The translations under genes and the position numbers were made by a program. Below are positions 35,629 to 44,098 of a stretch of DNA of 64,000 nucleotides, piece by piece (position 1 is the stretch's first letter; every line of letters begins with the position of its first letter). The notes below the pieces were generated by a model. That model did no database searches. It was not told the origin of the DNA and was given only the letters and a program-made list of their open reading frames with translations. Origin of the DNA: Labedaea rhizosphaerae (GTDB lineage: Bacteria > Actinomycetota > Actinomycetes > Mycobacteriales > Pseudonocardiaceae); assembly GCF_004362825.1 (NCBI RefSeq), contig NZ_SNXZ01000001.1, positions 310,001-374,000 of the forward strand, given 5' to 3'.

Positions 35629-36816
35629 ATGAAGGTCATCCTCGCCACTCGGTTGTTCGCCCCGGAGGTCGCCGCCGCGGCGTTCCGGCTCAAGGCGCTC
35701 GCGGACGGTCTCGCCGCGGCGGGCCACCAGGTCACGGTGCTCACCACCAAGCCGCCCGCGGGCACCGAGGAGATGGAGTTCCCGGACTACACGGTGCAGC
35801 GCTGGCCCGTGCTGCGCGACAAGGGCGGCAACGTCCGCGGGTACGTGCAGTACGCCAGCTACGACGCGCCGCTGATCGCGCGGCTGCTGTTCACCTCGGC
35901 GGACGTGGTGATCTGCGAGCCGCCGCCGACCACCGGCGTGATCACGGCGCTGGTGTGCGCGCTCAAGCGCACGCCGTTCTACTACGTGGCCGCGGACATC
36001 TGGTCGGACGCGCTGATCGCGATCGACGCGCCCAAGCCGATCTTCCGGTTGATGCGTGCCCTGGAGCGCTTCGCGTTGCGCCGCGCGCGCGGCGTGATCG
36101 CGGTGTCCGAGGGCGTCGCGGAGCGCGTGGCCGAACTGGGCGCCGACCCGTCGCGGATCGAACTGGTCCCCAACGGCGTCGACACGCAGCTGTTCCAGCC
36201 GGTTCCCGAACCGCCCAAGCCGGACGAGCGCTACTTCGTCTACACGGGAACGATGTCGGAGTGGCAGGGCTCGGACGTGTTCGTCCGCGCGTTGCCGCTG
36301 GTGCTCGAGAAGCACCCGAAGGTCCGGCTGCGCTTCTTCGGCCAGGGCGCCGACGAGCAGCACCTGCGTGAGCTGGCGGCGGAGCTGGCGCCGAACAACA
36401 TCGAGTTCGGGGGCGTGGTGCCGCCGACCGAGGCCGCGGGCTGGATCAGCGGCGCGGCGGGGGCGCTGGTGAGCATCCAGCCGCACCGCGGCTACGACTT
36501 CGCCAAGCCGACGAAGATCTACGCGGCCGCCGCGTGCGGGACGCCGGTGTTGTTCGCCGGGGTCGGTGCGGGCGCGTCGCTGGTGCGCGACAACAAGCTC
36601 GGCGTCGTCGCCGACTACACCCCGGAATCCGTTGCGGCGCAGATGATCGCGCTGCTGGACGAGCAGTCCTCCGGGCACCAGCACCACCTGGTGGACTGGG
36701 TGCGGGACAACGCTTCGCTGTCGACCAGCGGCCGCAGCGCCGCCCAGTGGATCACCGCGGACCTCGCCGATGCGGCGGATCCGCCCGCCGCGGCGAGCCC
36801 GGTCGTCTCGGACTAG
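35629..36816 (+). CDS. GT4-like glycosyltransferase, paralogue D
   Basis: 395 residues. Shares with paralogue C FAPEVAAAAFRLKALADGLAAAGHQVTVLT, RWPVLRDKGGNVRGYVQYASYDAPLIARLLFTSADVVICEPPPTTG, VYTGTMSEWQGSDVFVRA, and GYDFAKPTKIYAAAACGTPVLFAG. A central DPSRIELVPNGVD is typical of GT4. The last gene of the plus-strand unit, 24 nt after its paralogue and ending at a bidirectional terminator. It probably adds a further residue to the glycan. Confidence 0.87.
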   Translation: MKVILATRLFAPEVAAAAFRLKALADGLAAAGHQVTVLTTKPPAGTEEMEFPDYTVQRWPVLRDKGGNVRGYVQYASYDAPLIARLLFTSADVVICEPPPTTGVITALVCALKRTPFYYVAADIWSDALIAIDAPKPIFRLMRALERFALRRARGVIAVSEGVAERVAELGADPSRIELVPNGVDTQLFQPVPEPPKPDERYFVYTGTMSEWQGSDVFVRALPLVLEKHPKVRLRFFGQGADEQHLRELAAELAPNNIEFGGVVPPTEAAGWISGAAGALVSIQPHRGYDFAKPTKIYAAAACGTPVLFAGVGAGASLVRDNKLGVVADYTPESVAAQMIALLDEQSSGHQHHLVDWVRDNASLSTSGRSAAQWITADLADAADPPAAASPVVSD

Positions 36817-36820
36817 CGGA

Positions 36821-36860
36821 CGGCCCTCGATCCTGTCCGCGTGGACCGGGTCGAGGGCCG
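36821..36860. terminator. bidirectional terminator hairpin
   Basis: CGGCCCTCGA (36821-36830) pairs with TCGAGGGCCG (36851-36860). The inner sequences TCCTGTCC and GGACCGGG extend the stem with a few mismatches around a GCGT loop. It lies between the convergent glycosyltransferase and epimerase genes. Confidence 0.75.
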
Positions 36861-36876
36861 ATCTCCTAGCCTTGCT

Positions 36877-37938
36877 TCACTTCGCGCGCGCCACCAGGGC
36901 CTCGACGACGGCGGTCGCCGCGTTCCCGTCGCCGTAGGGCGCGGCGGCGGTGGCGGCGGGCCGAGCCCGCTCCACGACCTCGGCCAGCCGGTCGAAGTCC
37001 TTGTCCACCAACACGTTCCAGCCGAGGTCGACCGTCTCGACCCACTCGGTCTCCGGGCGCAGCGTCGTGCACGGCACGCGCAGCAGGAACGCTTCCTTCT
37101 GCAGCCCACCGGAATCGGTGATGACGCCCGCGCTGCGCGCCGCGGCGTTCACCAGTTGCGGGTACCCGAGCGGCTCCGACACGGTGATCGACCCGGCGTC
37201 CAGGGCGATGCCGTGCTTGTCGGCCTGCGCCCGCAACCGCGGGTGGGCGAGCAGCACAACGGGTTTGCCGACCTTGCCGATCCCGTCGATGATCGCCCGC
37301 AACCGCCGCGGGTCGTCGGTGTTGTCCGGGCGGTGGATCGTGGCGATGTAGTACTCGCCGTCCGACACCGCGACCGGCAGGTCCAGCGGCGCGTCGGCGA
37401 CCTCGTCCCGCACCTCGAACAACACGTCGGTCATCACGTCGCCGACCAGCACGCTGCGCTCGGCGAGCCCCTCGGTGGCCAGGTGGTCCATGGCGACCTG
37501 CGTGGGCGCGAGCAACAGGTCCGCCGCGTGGTCGGTGAGGACCCGGTTGTGCTCCTCGGGCATCCGCCGGTTGAACGACCGCAGCCCGGCCTCGAGGTGG
37601 GCCACGGGCACGTGCAGCTTCACCGCGGCGATCGCGGCGGCCAGCGTCGAGTTCGTGTCGCCGTAGACCAGCACCCAGTCCGGCGTGGTCTCCTCGATGA
37701 CCTCCTCCAGGCCGCCGAGCATCGCCCCGGTCTGCGCGCCGTGCTTGCCCGAGCCGACGCCGAGGTTGAACTCCGGCGCGGGGATGCCGAGATCGGCGAA
37801 GAACGCGTCGCTCATGTTGTGGTCGTAGTGCTGACCGGTGTGCGCGATCAGGTGCTCGACCTCGCCCGGCATGGCGCGTGCGATCGGGGCCAGCTTGACG
37901 AACTGCGGACGCGCGCCGACGACGCTGAGGACTCGCAC
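36877..37938 (-). CDS. wecB: non-hydrolysing UDP-N-acetylglucosamine 2-epimerase (WecB/WbpI-like)
   Basis: 353 residues. Opens RVLSVVGARPQFVKLAPI, then HTGQHYDHNMSDAFFADL, VLVYGDTNSTLAAAIAA, HLEAGLRSFNRRMPEEHNRVLTDH, and DSGGLQKEAFLLRVPCTTLRPETEWVETV, all diagnostic of the family. It inverts C2 of UDP-GlcNAc or its 3-acetamido uronate derivative. GTG 37938 is chosen because the family begins here; upstream codons encode no conserved residues. TAGACT 9-14 nt before the GTG suggests a near-leaderless transcript. It is single on the minus strand at the end of the glycan locus and would be the last step towards a mannuronate-configured UDP-sugar. Confidence 0.92.
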   Translation of the reverse strand: MRVLSVVGARPQFVKLAPIARAMPGEVEHLIAHTGQHYDHNMSDAFFADLGIPAPEFNLGVGSGKHGAQTGAMLGGLEEVIEETTPDWVLVYGDTNSTLAAAIAAVKLHVPVAHLEAGLRSFNRRMPEEHNRVLTDHAADLLLAPTQVAMDHLATEGLAERSVLVGDVMTDVLFEVRDEVADAPLDLPVAVSDGEYYIATIHRPDNTDDPRRLRAIIDGIGKVGKPVVLLAHPRLRAQADKHGIALDAGSITVSEPLGYPQLVNAAARSAGVITDSGGLQKEAFLLRVPCTTLRPETEWVETVDLGWNVLVDKDFDRLAEVVERARPAATAAAPYGDGNAATAVVEALVARAK

Positions 37939-38174
37939 GGCGCCGAAGTCTAGTTGGGCCAGGTCAGCGCCCGAGGATCGCCCGCTGGTCGAGGCGGGCG
38001 GGACGAGCCGCGCCACCGCGAACCCGGCGATGACCAGCAGGTCGGCCCGGCCCACCAGGGCCGAGGCGAGCGCGCGGCCGCCCAGCTCCACGTCGGCCTG
38101 ACCAGTCCCCTGATGATCATCGCCGGGCGCTTCCTGGCGCTGCGCGGGACCACGACCGGTGCCAGGGTGGGATC

Positions 38175-38345
38175 ATGACGACGCACCTGGTAGCACTGGC
38201 GCAGGACCTGCAGCTGGCCGGTTTCCTCGGCACCGTCGGCAAGATCGCCGCCGCGACGGTCATCTTCTTCGTCGCGGTCGGGCTGGTGATCGGGCTGCTG
38301 CTCGGTTTCTTCGTCGGCCGCGCCGTGGGACGGCGCCAGGGCTGA
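38175..38345 (+). CDS. small single-pass membrane protein
   Basis: 56 residues, no family recognised. An amphipathic N-terminus (MTTHLVALAQDLQLAGFLG) is followed by one strong transmembrane helix (about 24-47) with a glycine ladder (GLVIGLLLGFFVG) and a basic tail GRAVGRRQG, indicating a C-terminus inside the cell. GGTGGG precedes ATG 38175. It lies between the 2-epimerase and the type II thioesterase genes and is not clearly part of either cluster. Coding potential rests on codon bias and the regular membrane helix. Confidence 0.6.
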   Translation: MTTHLVALAQDLQLAGFLGTVGKIAAATVIFFVAVGLVIGLLLGFFVGRAVGRRQG

Positions 38346-38373
38346 GTTCGCGCACGCCCACGGCCATTCGATT

Positions 38374-39120
38374 TCACGCGGCCGCGGGAACCACCGTTTT
38401 CACCTTTTGCGCGATGAGCGCGATCAATGCGGCCGCGTGGTCGTTGAGGTAGAAATGCCCGCCCCGGAAGGTCCGCAGGTCGAACCCGCCGGTCGTGTGC
38501 TTCTCCCACGCCGCCGCCTCGGCCGCGGTGACCATCGGGTCCTTGTCGCCGTTGCACACGACGATCGGGCAGCTCACCGCGCCGGCCGTGCGGTTGTCGT
38601 AGGTCTCGACGGCCTTGTAGTCGCTGCGCAGCGACGGCAGGATCATGTCGACGATGTCCTGGTCGTCCAGCAGGGACGCGTCGGTGCCCTGCATGCCCCG
38701 CAACTCCTGCACCAGTTCCTTGTCCGGCAACAGGTGGTTGGTCTCCAGCCGGAACGTCGACGGCGAGCGCCGCCCGGACAGGAACAGCACGGCAGGCGTT
38801 ATCCCCGCCGCCTCCAGCCGCAGCGCCGCCTCGAACGCGACGATCGCACCCATGCTGTGCCCGAAGAACGCCAGCGGCCGGTCGGCCCACGGCGTCAGCT
38901 CCTCGGCGACGCGGTCGGCCATCTCCTCGATCGTGCTGATGCACGGTTCACGCCGCCGGTCCTGGCGGCCCGGGTACTGCACGCACAGCACGTCGAGCCG
39001 GTTGGCCAGTGCGCGTGACACCGGGAAGAAGTAGTTGGCCGACCCGCCGGCGTGCGGCAGGCACACCAGCCGCGCCTCGGCGTCGTCCGCCGGGTGGAAT
39101 CTCCGTAACCAGTCGGTCAT
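38374..39120 (-). CDS. type II thioesterase of the polyketide cluster
   Basis: 248 residues. LVCLPHAGGSANYF is the hallmark start of type II thioesterases (alpha/beta hydrolase fold), with nucleophile Ser near residue 88 in GHSMG, Asp in NGDKDPMV and His in GGHFYLNDH. These enzymes remove wrong or decarboxylated acyl groups from ACPs and so rescue stalled PKS lines. The gene is divergent from the acyl-CoA carboxylase gene and marks the left edge of the PKS cluster. ATG 39120 starts the conserved region. Confidence 0.92.
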   Translation of the reverse strand: MTDWLRRFHPADDAEARLVCLPHAGGSANYFFPVSRALANRLDVLCVQYPGRQDRRREPCISTIEEMADRVAEELTPWADRPLAFFGHSMGAIVAFEAALRLEAAGITPAVLFLSGRRSPSTFRLETNHLLPDKELVQELRGMQGTDASLLDDQDIVDMILPSLRSDYKAVETYDNRTAGAVSCPIVVCNGDKDPMVTAAEAAAWEKHTTGGFDLRTFRGGHFYLNDHAAALIALIAQKVKTVVPAAA

Positions 39121-39300
39121 CCCCGCTCACCCTCTCGCATTCGGTTCGCAGGACAACCGTATCCGCGCAGGCGGAAATGGAACCCCCTAAACAAGGACGG
39201 CACACCCCAGAAGAAGCCTAGACCGTTGGACCTCGACGCTCACTCGACCGCTAATGGAGTTCCAGCAACGCATTGCGGGGAATCGCCGAAAGGGAGCGCC

Positions 39301-40953
39301 ATGTCGGTCGTCAGCGAACCGCCTGCCGTCAAGGAGACGGTCACCGAGAACTGGGTGACCGCGGACAACCGCCTGCGCGAGGTCCCGCCCGAGCCGGGAC
39401 CGGTCACCTTGCCCGAGCGGGTCGACGAGTTACGGCTGCGCCGGGAACGCGCCCGTGGTGGTCCCGGCGCCAAGGCCACCGAAGCGCAGCACGCCCGCGG
39501 CAAGCTCACCGCGCGCGAGCGGATCGAGCTGCTGCTCGACCCGGGCTCGTTCAGCGAGGTCGGCGCGTTCCGCAGGCACCGCGCGACCGGGTTCGGCATG
39601 GAGGCCAAGAAACACGACACCGACGGCGTGGTCACCGGCTGGGGCACGGTCGACGGCCGCACGGTGTTCGTCTACGCGCACGACTTCCGCATCTTCGGCG
39701 GCTCGCTCGGCGAAGCCCACGCCGACAAGATCCACAAGGTCATGGACATGGCCCTGGCCGCCAAGGCCCCGCTGATCAGCCTGAACGATGGTGCCGGTGC
39801 ACGCATCCAGGAGGGCGTCACGGCACTCGCGGGTTACGGCGGAATCTTCAAGCGCATCGTGGCCGGGTCCGGGGTGATCCCGCAGATCTCGGTGATGCTC
39901 GGCCCGTGCGCGGGCGGCGCGGCCTACGGCCCGTCGCTGTCCGACGTCATCTTCATGGTGCGCGGCACCGCGCAGATGTTCATCACCGGCCCGGACGTCG
40001 TGCAGACCGTGACCGGCGAGCAGGTCAGCATGGACGACCTCGGCGGCGCGGGCGCGCACTCGACCAAGTCCGGCGTGGCCACGTTCGTCTACGACGACGA
40101 GGAGAGCTGCCTGCAGGACGTGCGCTACCTGGTGTCGTTGCTGCCCAGCAACAACCAGGAGCAGCCACCCGTCGTGCCGACCGGCGACGACCCGCAGCGC
40201 AGCCTGGACGACCTCGCCGACTTCGTGCCCGCGAACCCCAACCAGGCCTACGACATGCGTGCGGTGATCGCCGAGATCGTCGACGACGGCGACTTCCTTG
40301 AGTTCTTCGAGCACTGGGCCGGCAACGTCCTGGTCGGACTCGCGCGCATCGACGGCCAGACCGTCGGCATCATCGCCAACCAGCCCGCGGTGCTCGCCGG
40401 GGTGCTGGACATCGGCGCCTCGGAGAAGGCCGCGCGATTCGTGCAGTTCTGCGACTCGTTCAACATCGCGCTGGTGACCCTTGTGGACGTTCCCGGCTTC
40501 CTGCCCGGCGTCGACCAGGAGCACAACGGCATCATCCGGCACGGCGCGAAGCTGCTCTACGCGTACTGCGCGGCGAGCGTGCCCCGCATCTCCGTGGTGC
40601 TGCGCAAGGCCTACGGCGGCGCGTACATCGTCATGGACTCGCGGTCGATCGGCGCGGACCTCGCGTTCGCCTGGCCGGTCAACGAGATCGCGGTGATGGG
40701 CGCGGAAGGCGCGGCCAACGTCATCTTCCGGCGCGACATCGCCGCCGCGGCCGACCCGGTGGCCACCCGCACGGAACTGGTCGAGAGCTACAAGGACCAG
40801 CTGATGCACCCGTACTACGCGGCCGAACGCGGCCTGGTCGACGAGGTGGTCGATCCGGCCGAGACTCGAGCGGTCCTGGCATCGGCGCTCAAGTCGTTGC
40901 GCGCCAAGCACGTCGCGCTCCCCTACCGCAAGCACGGCAACCCGCCGATGTGA
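39301..40953 (+). CDS. acyl-CoA carboxylase beta (carboxyltransferase) subunit
   Basis: 550 residues, normal for AccB/PccB-type subunits. KLTARERIELLLDPGSF starts the domain; the N-half carries GGSLGEAHADKIHKVMDMALAAKAPLI and NDGAGARIQEGV, and the C-half carries VDVPGFLPGVDQEHNGIIRHGAKLLYAYCAASVP, YGGAYIVMDSRSIGADLAFAWP. The family carboxylates acetyl-, propionyl- or longer acyl-CoA using carboxybiotin; the Asp/Ile-type specificity position cannot be fixed by eye. AGGGAG precedes ATG 39301. Next to the PKS it probably supplies methylmalonyl-CoA or malonyl-CoA. The biotinylated alpha subunit is not in the window. Confidence 0.93.
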   Translation: MSVVSEPPAVKETVTENWVTADNRLREVPPEPGPVTLPERVDELRLRRERARGGPGAKATEAQHARGKLTARERIELLLDPGSFSEVGAFRRHRATGFGMEAKKHDTDGVVTGWGTVDGRTVFVYAHDFRIFGGSLGEAHADKIHKVMDMALAAKAPLISLNDGAGARIQEGVTALAGYGGIFKRIVAGSGVIPQISVMLGPCAGGAAYGPSLSDVIFMVRGTAQMFITGPDVVQTVTGEQVSMDDLGGAGAHSTKSGVATFVYDDEESCLQDVRYLVSLLPSNNQEQPPVVPTGDDPQRSLDDLADFVPANPNQAYDMRAVIAEIVDDGDFLEFFEHWAGNVLVGLARIDGQTVGIIANQPAVLAGVLDIGASEKAARFVQFCDSFNIALVTLVDVPGFLPGVDQEHNGIIRHGAKLLYAYCAASVPRISVVLRKAYGGAYIVMDSRSIGADLAFAWPVNEIAVMGAEGAANVIFRRDIAAAADPVATRTELVESYKDQLMHPYYAAERGLVDEVVDPAETRAVLASALKSLRAKHVALPYRKHGNPPM

Positions 40954-40962
40954 GGCAGGCAC

Positions 40963-41148
40963 ATGACCGAGATCAAAATCCTCCGTGGCAACCCCGACGA
41001 CAGCGAGCTGGCGGCCCTTGCCGTCGTGCTGGCCGCCGTCACCACCACGTCGCGCCCGGCACCCGTCCCTGGGCCGGAGCGCGCGCACTGGGACCGGCCG
41101 GCACGTTTCCAACCCCCGGGCGCGTCGGCCGGTCCCTGGTGGTGGTGA
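40963..41148 (+). CDS. acyl-CoA carboxylase epsilon subunit
   Basis: 61 residues. The pattern EIKILRGNPDDSELAALAVVLAAV at the start and a Trp-rich end (HWDRPARF ... GPWWW) match the small epsilon subunits found after actinomycete carboxyltransferase genes. They stabilise the contact between alpha and beta subunits. It begins 9 nt after the beta-subunit stop and is surely cotranscribed. Confidence 0.88.
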   Translation: MTEIKILRGNPDDSELAALAVVLAAVTTTSRPAPVPGPERAHWDRPARFQPPGASAGPWWW

Positions 41149-41170
41149 CCTGGCCACAATGAAATCCTCA

Positions 41171-41190
41171 TGATCATTATCGGCTGATCA
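41171..41190. promoter_or_regulatory. repeated TGATCA motifs upstream of the LAL gene
   Basis: TGATCA at 41171-41176 and again at 41185-41190 flank TTATCGGC in an AT-rich island about 90 nt before the regulator gene. As TGATCA is itself palindromic, the pair forms a dyad that could be an operator or part of the promoter. No protein is assigned. Confidence 0.3.
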
Positions 41191-41275
41191 CCGAGACGAG
41201 CCCGACCCCCGTTCGAGTCGGCGGACATACGTTGGCGGCGCCCCGAAGCAGGCGACAAGAGGGGGAACGGCCGTC

Positions 41276-43885
41276 ATGATCCTGTCCGAACGCCAGCACG
41301 CGTCCGAAGTGGTGTCCGACTTCACCGGCTCCACCGACGGATCCGGAAGCGGGCTCGTCCTGGTCAACGGCGGCCCGGGCACCGGCAAGACCACTGTGGT
41401 GCACGACATCGTGGCCGCGGCGGCACGCGCCGGTGCCCTGCTGCTGTCCGCGACGGGATCCCGCGCCGAGCGCGCGTTCCCGACCGGCGTGCTCACCCAG
41501 TTGCTGCACGGGCAGTCCTTCGAGGTGACCGAGCGGGTCGCGCAGCTGGCCAAGGCCTACACGGCCGACCCCGGCGACGGCGACCTGATCCGCCAGCTCG
41601 ACGAGGTGTGCGGCGTCGTGCTCGACCTCGCGGTCACGCAGCCGGTCGTGGTCACCGTGGACGACGTGCAGTTCGCCGACACGGCTTCGCTGTTGTTCTT
41701 GTTATGCCTGAGAAGGCGGATGACCGCGTCACGGGTGCTGATGGTGCTCGCGGAGTCCGACCTGTCCCAGCCCACGTTCCCCATGTTCCGCGCGGAGATC
41801 ACCCGCGCGCCGCACCGCCGCGTCCGGCTCGAGGCGTTGTCCCGCGAGTCGGTGGAGGCGCTCGCGTCGGCCCGGCTGGGCGCGGACGTCGCGCACCGGT
41901 TCGGCGCCGAGCTGCACCGGATCAGCGGCGGGAACCCGATGCTGGTCAACGCCCTGGCCGACGACCTGGCCGGAGCGACCGAGTGCGAGGTCGGCGTCGC
42001 GTTCCGGGAAGCGGTGCTCGCGTGTGCGCAGCGCTGGGAGTCGCCGTTGGTCCAGATCGCCCGTTCGGTGGCGATCCTGGACAGCGCCGAGTCCGCCGCG
42101 CTGACCACGAGCCTGCTCGGCATCACCACCGAGACCGTCGAGCACGCGATCGGCGTGCTCACCGCCGCCGGTCTGCTGACCGACGGCCGGTTCCGCCACC
42201 CCGCCGCCGCGGCCGCGGTGCTGGACAGCATGTCCACATCGGACCGCGCCCGGCTGCACCTCGGCGTCGCGGCGTTGTTGCACCAGTGCGGTTCGCCCGC
42301 CGACGAGGTCGCCGAGCACCTGATGGCCGCGGGCGAGGTCGACGGCGACTGGTCGCACGCCGTGCTGCGCGAAGCCGCCGAGCACGCGCTCGCCGGGGAC
42401 GAGGTGTCGTTCGCGGTGCGGTGCCTGGAGTTCGCGTTGCAGGTGGCGCGGGCCGACGAGGACCGGCTGATCATCGTGCAGCTGCTGGTGCCCGCGTTGT
42501 GGCGGGTGAACCCGGCCGCGACCGCCGCGTACCTGCCGCCGCTGAAGGCCGCGCTGAACGACGGCGACCTCGCCCCGCGCGACGCGCTGACCATGGCCGA
42601 GCACTTCCTCTGGACCGGTGACGTCGGCGCGGTGACGCTCGCGCTGACCGCGTTGAACAAGTCGGCCGGCCCGCAGCACGCCCAGGTGGTCGCCGAGCTC
42701 TGGCTCGCCTACCACTGGTTCTACGGCTCGTCGCGCGGCTGCTTCGCCGACGCGGGCGCGGAACTGCCCTCCGGCAACGACCCGTGGGTGGGCGCCGCGA
42801 AGGCGCTGACCAACGTGTGGACCCACGGCGGCAGCGACGCGGCCAGTGCCAGCGCGGAGCACGTGCTGCAGAGCTGCCGCCTGGGTGACTCCACTGTGGA
42901 GGTTCTGGCCACCGCCGTGCTCGCACTGGTCTTCGGCAACCGGGCCGGGCGCGCGGAATGGTGGTGCGACAAGCTGATCGCCTCCTCGGCGCAGCGCGGC
43001 GCGACCACGTGGCAGGCACTGCTGACCGCGGTGCGCGCGGACATCGCGTTACGCCGGGGTGAGGCCGAAGCGGCGGCGACCCACGCCCGCGCGGCGCTCA
43101 CCCTGCTGCCGGCCCGCAGCTGGGGCGTGATGATCGGCTACCCGATCGCGACGCTCGTGCTCGCGGAAACGGCGCTGGAACGGCACGAGGAGGCGGCGGA
43201 GGCCGTGCGCCAGCGCGTGCCGGAGGCGTTGTACTCGACCGTGTGGGGGCAGCGGTACCTGCACGCGCGCGGTCACCACTACCTGGCGACGAACCAGGTC
43301 CTGGCCGCGGTGAGCGACTTCCAGGCGTGTGCGGCCCTGCGCCAGGAATGGGACCTGGACCTGCCGATCCTGGCGCCGTGGCGCAGTGACCTCGCGCAGG
43401 CGAACCTGAAACTGAACCGGCAGGCGGCCGCGCGGGAACTTGTGCAGGAGCAGCTGAACCTGACGCCGCCGCTGGACGCGCGGACCCGCGGGATCACGTT
43501 GCGCGTGCTGGCCGCGTCGACGGAGCAGGCGCAGCGGCCGTCCCTGCTGCGGCAGTCCGTGGAGTGCCTGCAGGCCTCCGGTGACCGGCTCGAACTGGCC
43601 GTCACCCTGGGCGACCTGAGCCAGTTCCACCAGCAGTTCGAGCGCGTGCGCGCGGCCAAGCCGTCCCGGCCCGCGGTGCGGGGCAAGGGAACCCCGGTGC
43701 TGAGCGAAGCGGAACGCCGGGTCGCGCAGCTCGCGGTGCTCGGCCACCCGAACCGCGAGATCGGGCAGCGGCTGTTCATCACCGTGAGCACGGTGGAGCA
43801 GCACCTGACCCGGATCTATCGCAAGCTCGGCGTGAGCGGCCGGTCGGAGCTCCCCGTCGGCCTCGTCATGGACTCAACGGACTAG
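41276..43885 (+). CDS. LAL-type LuxR transcriptional regulator, probable pathway activator
   Basis: 869 residues. An N-terminal AAA-like ATPase with Walker A GGPGTGKTT (residue about 33) and Walker B VVVTVDDVQ, a long helical middle (about 330-780), and a C-terminal LuxR helix-turn-helix LSEAERRVAQLAVLGHPNREIGQRLFITVSTVEQHLTRIYRKL. Size and order are those of LAL regulators that switch on macrolide clusters (for example PikD or RapH types). Codons 143 (41702) and 592 (43049) are TTA, so translation may depend on the rare leucyl tRNA (bldA) as in Streptomyces. It follows the carboxylase genes and points toward the convergent PKS operon. Activation of the cluster is inferred. Confidence 0.9.
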   Translation: MILSERQHASEVVSDFTGSTDGSGSGLVLVNGGPGTGKTTVVHDIVAAAARAGALLLSATGSRAERAFPTGVLTQLLHGQSFEVTERVAQLAKAYTADPGDGDLIRQLDEVCGVVLDLAVTQPVVVTVDDVQFADTASLLFLLCLRRRMTASRVLMVLAESDLSQPTFPMFRAEITRAPHRRVRLEALSRESVEALASARLGADVAHRFGAELHRISGGNPMLVNALADDLAGATECEVGVAFREAVLACAQRWESPLVQIARSVAILDSAESAALTTSLLGITTETVEHAIGVLTAAGLLTDGRFRHPAAAAAVLDSMSTSDRARLHLGVAALLHQCGSPADEVAEHLMAAGEVDGDWSHAVLREAAEHALAGDEVSFAVRCLEFALQVARADEDRLIIVQLLVPALWRVNPAATAAYLPPLKAALNDGDLAPRDALTMAEHFLWTGDVGAVTLALTALNKSAGPQHAQVVAELWLAYHWFYGSSRGCFADAGAELPSGNDPWVGAAKALTNVWTHGGSDAASASAEHVLQSCRLGDSTVEVLATAVLALVFGNRAGRAEWWCDKLIASSAQRGATTWQALLTAVRADIALRRGEAEAAATHARAALTLLPARSWGVMIGYPIATLVLAETALERHEEAAEAVRQRVPEALYSTVWGQRYLHARGHHYLATNQVLAAVSDFQACAALRQEWDLDLPILAPWRSDLAQANLKLNRQAAARELVQEQLNLTPPLDARTRGITLRVLAASTEQAQRPSLLRQSVECLQASGDRLELAVTLGDLSQFHQQFERVRAAKPSRPAVRGKGTPVLSEAERRVAQLAVLGHPNREIGQRLFITVSTVEQHLTRIYRKLGVSGRSELPVGLVMDSTD

Positions 43886-43903
43886 CGCCCCCACCGGGTC
43901 GAA

Positions 43904-43930
43904 GGCCCCGAACCCCGCCGGTTCGGGGCC
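43904..43930 (+). terminator. hairpin terminator after the LAL gene
   Basis: GGCCCCGAACC (43904-43914) and GGTTCGGGGCC (43920-43930) form an 11-bp perfect stem with a 5-nt loop, 19 nt beyond the LAL stop. Confidence 0.75.
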
Positions 43931-44028
43931 TCCGGCTTGCCACCCAGCGGGGAATTAGCCCGCTAATTCCCGGCAGCCGGAGCGAGCGGGGCGAGGCTGA
44001 CCTGGGAGTCTTCTCGGAATCGGCAGGT

Positions 44029-44045
44029 ATTCATGAGGCATGAAT
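44029..44045. repeat. short palindrome ATTCATG-AGG-CATGAAT
   Basis: Seven-base perfect arms with a 3-nt centre, between the two terminators of the convergent LAL and hydrolase transcripts. It has no obvious partner elsewhere in the window. Confidence 0.4.
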
Positions 44046-44053
44046 GCATGAGG

Positions 44054-44087
44054 AACGGCCGTGTCCCGCGGGCGGGGCACGGCCGTT
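44054..44087 (-). terminator. hairpin terminator of the PKS-hydrolase operon
   Basis: AACGGCCGTGTCCC (44054-44067) pairs with 44074-44087 over 14 bp with one G-U, loop of 6. It lies 11 nt beyond the hydrolase stop on the minus strand. Confidence 0.7.
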
Positions 44088-44098
44088 TCGGTGGGGTG

